Shown here: in pieces, positions 58,201-64,000 of the stretch
How positions within the stretch are numbered: position 1 is the first letter of the stretch
Layout: each line of letters begins with the position of its first letter
Assembly: GCA_964348665.1 (NCBI GenBank)
Contig: CAYGDP010000013.1
Location: 1-64,000, forward strand
Direction of reading: 5' to 3'
Source: CAYGDP01 sp964348665
Lineage (GTDB): Bacteria > Verrucomicrobiota > Verrucomicrobiia > Palsa-1439 > CAYGDP01
Length of the DNA stretch: 64,000 nt
Program-made: the position numbers and the translations under genes
Notes under the pieces: model-generated
Seen by the model: the letters and a program-made list of their open reading frames with translations, nothing else
Database searches by the model: none
What the model was told of the DNA's origin: nothing

Positions 58201-60667
58201 TGGTGCCAGTAGCGGTGTCGGTATCGGTGACCAGAACATTGAGCGCGTTGAGGTTGACTGTGAAAGTTTCGCTACTTTCCAGCACCGCGTCGTCGAGCGT
58301 GTTGACGGTAAACTGTTGGGTCTCGCCTGCGGTGCCGGTGAAGGTAAGATTGGTGACGACGTTGTCATAATCCTCCGGGCTCGCCAACGCAGGCGCTCCG
58401 CCGGTGGCGGAGACGTCGGCGAGAGACACGACGACTTGGGTGCCGCCTTGCACTGCGTTGTTGAGAGTCACTGTAAAGAGCAGGTCTCCACCTTCGGTGG
58501 CCGAGACATCGGCCACGGTCACTGCAGCGCTGTCGTTATCAGTGATGGTGCCTGTGGCGGTATCGGAATCGGTGACCAGAACGTTGAGTGCGTTGAGGTT
58601 GACTGTGAAAGTTTCGCTACTTTCCAGCACCGCGTCGTTGAGCGTGTTGACGGTAAACTGTTGGGTCTCGCCCGCGGTGCCGGTGAAGGTAAGATTGGTG
58701 ACGACGTTGTCATAATCCTCCGGGCTCGCCAACGCTGGCGCTCCACCTGTGGCCGAGAGGTCGGCGAGAGACACGACGACTTGGGTGCCGCCTTGCACTG
58801 CGTTGTTGAGAGTGACGGTGAAGAGCAGGCCACCACCTTCGGCAGCCGAGACATCGGCCACGGTCACCGCAGCGCTGTCGTTATCAGTGATGGTGCCGGT
58901 GGCGGTATCGGAGTCAGTGACCAGAACGTTGAGCGCGTCGAGGTTGACTGTGAAAGTTTCGCTACTTTCCAGCACCGCGTCGTTGAGCGTGTTGACGGTA
59001 AACTGTTGGGTCTCGCCCGCGGTGCCGGTGAAGGTAAGATTGGTGACGACGTTGTCATAATCCTCCGGGCTCGCCAACGCTGGCGCTCCGCCTGTGGCCG
59101 AGACGTCGGCGAGAGACACGACGACTTGGGTGCCGCCGGCCACGGCATTGTCGAGAGTGACGGTGAAAATTAAGCCGACTCCTTCGGCAGCCGTCACGTC
59201 GTCAATGGTAAGGGTGGGTGTTAGAATTGGCGCGAGGACCCATAATTCCCGACCGGTGCTGCCATCATCGGCGGTGAAAAACAGCGATCCGTTCATGTTG
59301 GTCAGAAAGAGGGGATAGGAGCCAACGCCGCCCGATTGGATGTCCTGCACCAACACGGTTCCGGCACTGGAGCCGTCGCTCTTCCATAATTCAACACCAT
59401 TGCTGCCGTCACTAGCGCCGAAATACAGCGTCCCGTTCACGTTGGTCAGATAGCCGGGAGTGGAGTTGCCTCCGGTGTTGATGTCTTTAACCAACACGGT
59501 TCCGCCGGTGGTGCCATCGCTTTTCCATAATTCATTTCCATAGGTTCCATTATCACTGGCGGCGAAAAATACTGTCCCGTTCACGTTGGTGATGTTGGTT
59601 AGGTCAGAACCAGAGCCACCGATCGTGTTAATGTCCTTGACCAAGACCGTGCCGCCGGTGGTGCCGTCGCTTTTCCATAATTCAAATCCGTTGGCCCCAT
59701 CATTGGCGGTGAAAAACAGCGTCCCATTCACGTTAGTCAGATAGCCGGCGAAAGAGCCAGTGCTTCCCGTAAAGATATCCTTGACCAACACCGTATTAGG
59801 GCTCGTGCCATCGCTTTTCCATAATTCAACGCCGTTAGTTCCATCATCGGCGGTGAATAACAGCACCCCGTTCACGTTGATCAGACCGCCAGGGCCGGAG
59901 TGACCTCCCGTATTGATATCCTTGACCAACACGGTGTTAGCGGTGGAACCGTCGCTCTTCCATAATTCTCCTCCATTGGTTCCGTCGTCTGCGCTGAAAA
60001 ACAACGTCCCATTCACGTTGGTCAGAAACGCGGGGATGGAGTGACCACCCGTATTGATGTCCTTGACCAACACGGTGTTAGCGCTGGTGCCGTCGCTCTT
60101 CCATAATTCGAATCCGTTAGTCCCATCATCGGCGCCAAAAAACAGCGTCCCATTTACATTGGTCAGATAGGAGGGGAGGGAGTGACCAGCTCCCGTATTG
60201 ATATCCTTGACCATGACCGTGTTACCGGGAGTGCCGTCGCTCTTCCATAATTCATAGCCGTTGGTCCCGTCATTCGCCCTGAAAAACAGCGTCCCGTTCA
60301 CGTTGGTCAGTTCGCGAGGATAGGAGTTACTTCCTCCCGTATTGATGTCCTTGACCAACACGGTGCCAGCGCTGGTGCCGTCGCTCTTCCATAATTCATA
60401 GCCGTTGCCCCCGGCATTGGCGCTGAAAAACAGCGTCCCGTTCACGTCGGTCAGGTACCGAGGGTCCGATGAGGCGGCGCCGCTAGCGATGTTAATCAAG
60501 GAAGGAACACCGCTGGGCAGCGATCGGATTTCCAGCAGTTCTACAAAAAACGCAGCAGTGTTTCTTCGTTCGCGCGATTTTCGATGGCGAATCGGAAGAC
60601 TAGCACATCCGAGTGGGATACCAAGACGCGCGAAATTGAGATGTCGTCGCAAGATTCGTAAACTCAT
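45298..60667 (-). CDS. Giant modular Calx-beta / ELWxxDGT / solenoid / FG-GAP protein, interrupted by two assembly gaps
   Basis: The ATG at 60667 follows GGAGGAAAA by a few bases. The product has a basic N-terminus with LLEIRSLPSG at residues 44-53, then in order: nine ELWxxDGT repeats (59230-60466), five Calx-beta domains with a 345-bp period, an autotransporter-type beta-strand repeat region (56570-57400), four Calx-beta domains, nine ELWxxDGT repeats (53800-55158), three Calx-beta, a seven-repeat solenoid (50050-52740), two Calx-beta, a second seven-repeat solenoid (46563-49322), one Calx-beta, and a six-blade FG-GAP propeller at the C-terminus. Gaps of 100 N lie at 57426-57525 and 54899-54998. 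Read literally, the first gap breaks the frame. Closing both by their flanking sequence gives one frame of about 5,050 residues. It is probably a secreted or surface adhesin-like protein; its function is unknown. Confidence 0.85.
46563..49322 (-). repeat. Seven-repeat solenoid, copy B
   Basis: This region begins EEDGDKVVVSIG and ends GNFQIKAIP. It contains seven repeats of roughly 95-110 residues. Each is marked by a PGDF-SGTLTLAG-type segment, a TLGTM-x-V-x-GG segment and an I-x-VTGNI-type strand. It is near-identical over long stretches to copy A at 50050-52740, with an offset of 3,432 bp for much of its length. Confidence 0.8.
50050..52740 (-). repeat. Seven-repeat solenoid, copy A
   Basis: This region begins DEDGDKVVVSVT and ends GDFQIKTFS. 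It carries seven repeats with the same PGDF / TLGTM / VTGNI landmarks as copy B. A block at 50966-51231 is identical by eye to 47534-47799. Small in-frame indels shift the offset from 3,432 to 3,420 bp further along, so the copies have diverged by whole codons. Confidence 0.8.
53800..55158 (-). repeat. ELWxxDGT repeat array 2
   Basis: Units of about 48 residues read L-T-N-V-N-G-T-L-F-F, then ELWKSDGT and GTVLVKDI. I count nine if the 100-N gap is closed by its 17-bp overlap: eight full units and a terminal one ending KLWIMNS. Adjacent units differ at few bases, which explains the assembly break. Confidence 0.85.
54899..54998. other. Assembly gap of 100 N inside ELWxxDGT array 2
   Basis: Both flanks carry the same 17 bases, AGAGGGGAGAGGAACTC (54882-54898 and 54999-55015). 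Merging them recreates a junction found intact at about 54735. The N length is a placeholder. Confidence 0.95.
56570..57400 (-). repeat. Autotransporter-associated beta-strand repeat region
   Basis: The translation contains GSLTKSGAGLLTLSGTNTYTG followed by TTTINAGTLLVNG, the signature of autotransporter-associated beta-strand repeats (TIGR02601 type). It is preceded by FFFTWDGGGTDDNWTTAGNW, a common opening of such passenger regions, and followed by a GDGNDVVLTDV end. No autotransporter beta-barrel is present anywhere in this protein. Confidence 0.8.
57426..57525. other. Assembly gap of 100 N inside the Calx-beta tandem array
   Basis: Joining 57425 directly to 57526 yields GCCAGAGGCGG next to TATCGGTATCGG, identical to the intact junction at about 57860. 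It restores the reading frame that the 100 N interrupts. The true gap is therefore zero or a whole number of 345-bp units. Confidence 0.95.
57526..59215 (-). repeat. Tandem Calx-beta array, 345-bp period
   Basis: The marker GTCGGCGAGAG recurs at 57725, 58070, 58415, 58760 and, with the same surroundings, 59105: exactly 345 bp (115 codons) each time. Units differ at scattered positions only. Each encodes one Calx-beta domain beginning VADVSAAEGGGLLFTV or a close variant. Confidence 0.9.
59230..60466 (-). repeat. ELWxxDGT repeat array 1
   Basis: Nine units of about 47-50 residues carry LTNVNGTLFF, ELWKSDGT and TVLVKDINTGG. The last is shortened and ends ELWVLAP. The array starts at residue 68, right after the N-terminal LEIRSLP motif. 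Confidence 0.9.
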
Positions 60668-60750
60668 TTTTCCTCCAGTGCTGGTAGGGACACGCGAATA
60701 TGAAAATACTCTAGAGGCGGACGGGACAAATAGTCAATTGAATTAAGCCG

Positions 60751-61848
60751 CTACTTCCTAGGCACGATCCAGATGTCCTTCATTTCATCCTCGTCCACGG
60801 TTGGGCCGCACAGACGCGGATTGATCGTTCCGGGCAAGACTTCGACCGCAAAGACTTCCTCCACGCCGGAATGAAATTGCAACGTCGCCACCGTCTTTCC
60901 CGATCGTACATCCACCACGCCGACACCGCAGCGTAACTGATCGCGCTTTTCGGCGATTGGAACTCCACCGAAAACCGCCGTCTCGCGAATCTTCGACAAC
61001 CCCACGAAAGCAAAAGGCCCCGCGAACGCAAGCCCGCGCGTGTAGCCCGGCATCGCCTCCACTGGCTCGGTTTTTCCCGTGGCGGTGTCCACGATACTGA
61101 ACAATCCCTTGCCTGAATCCAGCACCCAGAGTTTTCCATTATACAATCGCGGAGAATGCGGCATCGCCAAACCGCGCGCGACAATCTCTCCGCTGGGCAC
61201 ATCCACCACAATGCCGCTGGTCGCTTTGGTCGGACGCCAGCCCGCTGGTTCGTTCGATTCGGCCATCGCCGTGACGTATCGCGGCTGACCGTTTTCCAAC
61301 GCCAACCCATTCAGATGACAACGATCCTGGTCAATGATCTCCGTAATGAACGGCGGACGCCATCGCGGGACAAAATTGTAATCTTCGTGCAGCGTGCAGA
61401 GACAGGAAAAAAGAGTGTTGACCACCCACAGTCCGTCCGTTCCCCACGCCAAATCATGCCCGTGGATGCTGCCGGTAACGAAGGAGGTGCGAGCCAGCCA
61501 ACAAGCGTCGTGGCTACCCAACGGTTCGAGGCGCGACGCGACTTCGTGCGCGGGGTAAAGTGAAAAAATCTGCCGACGCGTGCCGACGGCGATTCGCTTT
61601 GGGCTGACGGCCACACCCATCACGCGGTCAAAATTATGAAACGCGAACGTTAGCTTCCCCTCGCGCACGCCGATGACGCAGAGCTTGCCCGCCTGATAGG
61701 TGGAGACCAGCAGGGAAGCGTTGATCTGTTCAAGCACATTCGGGAAAAGAGGCGAATATTCAAATCGCACCTCCCGTTTGGCCGTGGATGGCCCGGCAGT
61801 GGACGAATCATCTTGCCTGGTGGCCAAACTTGTTGGTGGAATGTTCAT
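60751..61848 (-). CDS. TIGR03032-type (DUF4915) conserved protein
   Basis: The 365-residue product matches the TIGR03032 pattern: LEQINASLLVSTYQAGKL near the N-terminus, HDACWLARTSFVTGSIHGHDLAW, LWVVNTLFSCLCTLHEDYNFVPRW, and CHLNGLALENGQPRYVTAM. The repeated WVLDSGKG and GYTRGLAF segments suggest a beta-propeller. Members often occur beside calcium-binding repeat proteins, and this one starts a possible operon with the giant gene 83 bp downstream on the same strand. No signal peptide is visible and its function is unknown. Confidence 0.85.
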   Translation of the reverse strand: MNIPPTSLATRQDDSSTAGPSTAKREVRFEYSPLFPNVLEQINASLLVSTYQAGKLCVIGVREGKLTFAFHNFDRVMGVAVSPKRIAVGTRRQIFSLYPAHEVASRLEPLGSHDACWLARTSFVTGSIHGHDLAWGTDGLWVVNTLFSCLCTLHEDYNFVPRWRPPFITEIIDQDRCHLNGLALENGQPRYVTAMAESNEPAGWRPTKATSGIVVDVPSGEIVARGLAMPHSPRLYNGKLWVLDSGKGLFSIVDTATGKTEPVEAMPGYTRGLAFAGPFAFVGLSKIRETAVFGGVPIAEKRDQLRCGVGVVDVRSGKTVATLQFHSGVEEVFAVEVLPGTINPRLCGPTVDEDEMKDIWIVPRK

Positions 61849-62147
61849 CTTCGAATTTGCGGGAGGTCAGGATCATTTCCATCCGTTGGCCGCTAGTCGA
61901 GTGGCAATCTTACACAAACATTTGGGACCTGCAAAGTGCTTTTACTGGAGAGTCGCCTATTTTCAAAGCCAGACTGTTGTCCTGCCCAACCATTTATCGC
62001 TGGTACTACTTATTGCCTATGACAGTGAGCGCTGTGAGGAAGATGCGACATCAATGTCGTAACTGGCGTTTTTCGACGACATTCAAGCACGGATGGGTAG
62101 CCACAAGAAATGTTCACCGCGTAGAACGTGGCAAGCAAGAACGCGAA
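61849..62147. other. Intergenic region, no gene seen
   Basis: About 300 bp separate the TIGR03032-type gene from the stop of the truncated Calx-beta gene, both on the minus strand. I see only a short palindrome, CGACAT-CA-ATGTCG (62044-62057), with a further CGACATT at 62075. The region probably holds the promoter of the 61848 gene. Confidence 0.5.
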
Positions 62148-64000
62148 TCAGATTAGATCGAACCGCAAATCGGTGAGTGGATCGATGCTTACGCCTCCAA
62201 TTTTCACTGAACTGGGGAACAACGCGGCGGTGAAAAGGCTGTCGGCGCTTAGCGATCCGCCGATGGACAAACCACCGAGCGCGCCAGTGAGGGAAGCGTC
62301 CAGATTGGTCGCGCTGCCAGCGATCGAGAGTTTGCCGATCGCTTGCGCGGTAATGGCGAGGTTGGATACCATCCCCCCGTTGCCTAATTTGTCCGCTGCT
62401 ATTTGGAAGGCTGCGATGTTACCGAGGGCTTGAATCTCGCCTGTGATATTGCCGCCAGTAATATTGAGTGACTTGACGGCGGCCACCGTTCCCAGAATCG
62501 CCGTCGATGCTGTGGAACGGATCGACCCACTGAATCCGCCGATGATACTTACTTTGCCAAAACTTGCCGCCGACCAGTTGCCGCCCGCTCCGCCTCCTGG
62601 GACGGTAATGGATTTGATCGCACCCGTAACATTGATATCCGCGAGCAACGGACCTACCGTGACGGTGAATTTCCCAATCGAGGGCGCCTGAATCGTCGCG
62701 TTCACAATGCTTGGTGTCGTGAGGGAGCCGATGGGAGAGTTGGTGATGATGTCGTGGTCGCCGTCAATCGCACCCGTTGTCATTTTTTTGATCGGCACAA
62801 TCGGATTTCCAGTAATGAGGATGTCCGCGCCAGACAAGAGATTACCGAGGACGACGCTGCCGACCGAGCCATTGATGATGAGTCCGCCACCATTCAGATT
62901 CACGTTTGGGGCGTTGAAACTCTTGATATTGCCGTCCACGACAATTGTGCCTACCGCCGGCGGTGTTCCTGTTCCTGGGGAGACGATGATGGTGACGGAT
63001 GAAGTGCCGACCGTTCCAAGGATATGGATTTCCTCTGGCGATACGCCACCGGGGCAACGTACCCAAGTGCTGCCGGCTCCTTTGAGAATGACCGATATCC
63101 TATCGCAGATTGCCGTTCCATTGGAGGTCGTTGTATCGGTAATCGTCACTACGGCAGGCGATCCGAGGCTTGCGCCGCCCGTCGCAGCGTTCAAGTTTAG
63201 GTTGAAGGTTTCGCTCCCTTCGATCAGAGAGTCTGAATAGACTGGAACAATGAAAGTCTTGGAAGTTTCACCATCGGCAAATGTGAGAGTGCCGGCTGTG
63301 GAGGGGTAATCCGTGCCAGAAGTGGCCGTCCCATTGCTAGTGGAATAATCTACGGTGACCTGACCGAAACTCTCCCCGGAACGAGCAATCGATATTTCGA
63401 CGCCCCCGTCGTCTTCGCGCACAATAAAATTTGCCGAGTTAAATTGGAGTTGTCCATTTGGCAGATCGTCGTTAAGGATTGTCCCAATCCCTGTGTCGCT
63501 GCCAAGACTCGAATTGGTTGCGCCAGACAGATTGACTGTAAAAGTTTCATCACTTTCAAATATCGTGTTGCCGTTGACCGAAACCGTAATCGTTTTGCTC
63601 GTCTCACCCGGGTTGAAGGTTAGCGCCGTCGCTCCGATTGCCGCATAATCGTTGTCGCTGGTTGTGGCCGTTCCATCCGCCGTCGAGTAGGTTACCGAGA
63701 TGATTTGAAAACTTGGATTGGACAGCGTGACATTGAAGTTGGCGGTGACAGTTTCGGAATTCCCCTCCGTCACGCTCACGTTATTGACCGACACGGTAGG
63801 CGCATTGTCATCATTGGTAATGGTGCCGGTAGCGCTGCTTACATTGAGAGTAGCGTTCGTTGGATTGCTAATACTCACCGTGAAACTCTCATCGGGCTCA
63901 AATGAATCTTCTCCAGAAATCACAATGGTAATGGTCTGGCTGGTTTGGCCTGGGTTGAATGTGATGTCGCCAGCGGAATTTACATAATCGTTGTTTCCCA
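62148..64000 (-). CDS. Calx-beta protein with solenoid-like C-terminus, 5' end beyond the window
   Basis: The minus-strand frame is open from the right edge to TGA at 62148-62150. The sequence upstream of the GTG at 63921-63923 continues a Calx-beta domain (NNDYVNSAGDITFNPGQ), so that GTG is internal. About 617 residues are visible. One partial and two full Calx-beta domains are followed by a Gly/Ile/Val-rich solenoid from about base 63110 (KGAGSTWVRCPGG onward, with GSIRSTASTAILGTV and GKLSIAGSATNL). It lacks the DGD opening and the GDF-x-V end of the other solenoids, and so is a more distant variant. Confidence 0.88.
   Translation of the reverse strand, partial: GNNDYVNSAGDITFNPGQTSQTITIVISGEDSFEPDESFTVSISNPTNATLNVSSATGTITNDDNAPTVSVNNVSVTEGNSETVTANFNVTLSNPSFQIISVTYSTADGTATTSDNDYAAIGATALTFNPGETSKTITVSVNGNTIFESDETFTVNLSGATNSSLGSDTGIGTILNDDLPNGQLQFNSANFIVREDDGGVEISIARSGESFGQVTVDYSTSNGTATSGTDYPSTAGTLTFADGETSKTFIVPVYSDSLIEGSETFNLNLNAATGGASLGSPAVVTITDTTTSNGTAICDRISVILKGAGSTWVRCPGGVSPEEIHILGTVGTSSVTIIVSPGTGTPPAVGTIVVDGNIKSFNAPNVNLNGGGLIINGSVGSVVLGNLLSGADILITGNPIVPIKKMTTGAIDGDHDIITNSPIGSLTTPSIVNATIQAPSIGKFTVTVGPLLADINVTGAIKSITVPGGGAGGNWSAASFGKVSIIGGFSGSIRSTASTAILGTVAAVKSLNITGGNITGEIQALGNIAAFQIAADKLGNGGMVSNLAITAQAIGKLSIAGSATNLDASLTGALGGLSIGGSLSADSLFTAALFPSSVKIGGVSIDPLTDLRFDLI

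Noticed and set aside
57056..59173. 705-residue plus-strand open frame opposite the Calx-beta array
   Set aside because: It repeats with the 345-bp period of the opposite gene, crosses the N gap and has no recognisable domain. It is a by-product of stop-poor repeats.
45298..60667. CRISPR array or insertion-sequence origin for the repeats
   Set aside because: Repeat units are contiguous, coding and codon-periodic, with no spacers, terminal inverted repeats or transposase.

Overview
The window looks like a chromosomal scaffold from an uncultivated or poorly known member of the PVC superphylum, most likely Verrucomicrobiota. This rests on four things: a pilus-like locus that resembles the Akkermansia Amuc_1098-1102 set, DUF1080 proteins, proteins with N-terminal LE-x-R-L-x-P motifs followed by Calx-beta arrays, and ELWxxDGT repeats. 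I ran no phylogeny. Two runs of exactly 100 N mark scaffold joins.

Layout. 1-158 is the tail of aroE. 194-11933 is a plus-strand type IV pilus/type II secretion-like locus: prepilin peptidase, secreted protein, pseudopilin, secretin lipoprotein, PilM-PilN-like fusion, PilO-like and PilP-like proteins, PilB/GspE ATPase and a coiled-coil protein. 11964-14441 is a GT-C glycosyltransferase with an extra C-terminal domain. tRNA-Phe (14518-14590) and hsp20 follow. 15236-20067 is a minus-strand envelope operon: ftsK, rodZ-like, pgsA, pgpA, zinc-ribbon protein. 20428-22025 holds a small membrane protein and an ECF sigma/anti-sigma pair. 22104-25202 is the minus-strand rpmH-rnpA-yidD-yidC-jag operon, divergent from rpoN. 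26869-38553 carries mostly housekeeping genes (DUF1080 protein, unknown secreted protein, mdh, mfd, surA-like, pdxA, Ser/Thr kinase, rsmA, Nudix, small secreted protein), followed by comB.

From 39.4 kb to the right edge the window is almost wholly devoted to very large, modular, presumably surface or secreted proteins: a Calx-beta protein, a CAP-domain/Calx-beta protein, one giant gene on the minus strand (45298-60667, at least about 5,050 aa once the gaps are closed), a TIGR03032-type protein and another truncated Calx-beta protein. Three of them (four solenoid copies) share a C-terminal beta-solenoid-like region that starts near [DE]-x-DGD and ends in GDF/GNF-[HQ]-[VI]; the truncated protein carries a looser variant. 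I do not recognise it as a named domain. It occurs once in each smaller protein and as two seven-repeat solenoids in the giant one. This family, its N-terminal motif and the unusual pilus-like locus are the best candidates here for undescribed biology.

The most concrete new result is about the assembly. The sequence flanking the gap at 57426-57525 joins with zero spacing to recreate a repeat junction present intact 335 bp away, and this restores the reading frame. The flanks of the gap at 54899-54998 overlap by 17 identical bases. The giant gene is therefore probably one continuous frame whose repeat copy number is the only real unknown.
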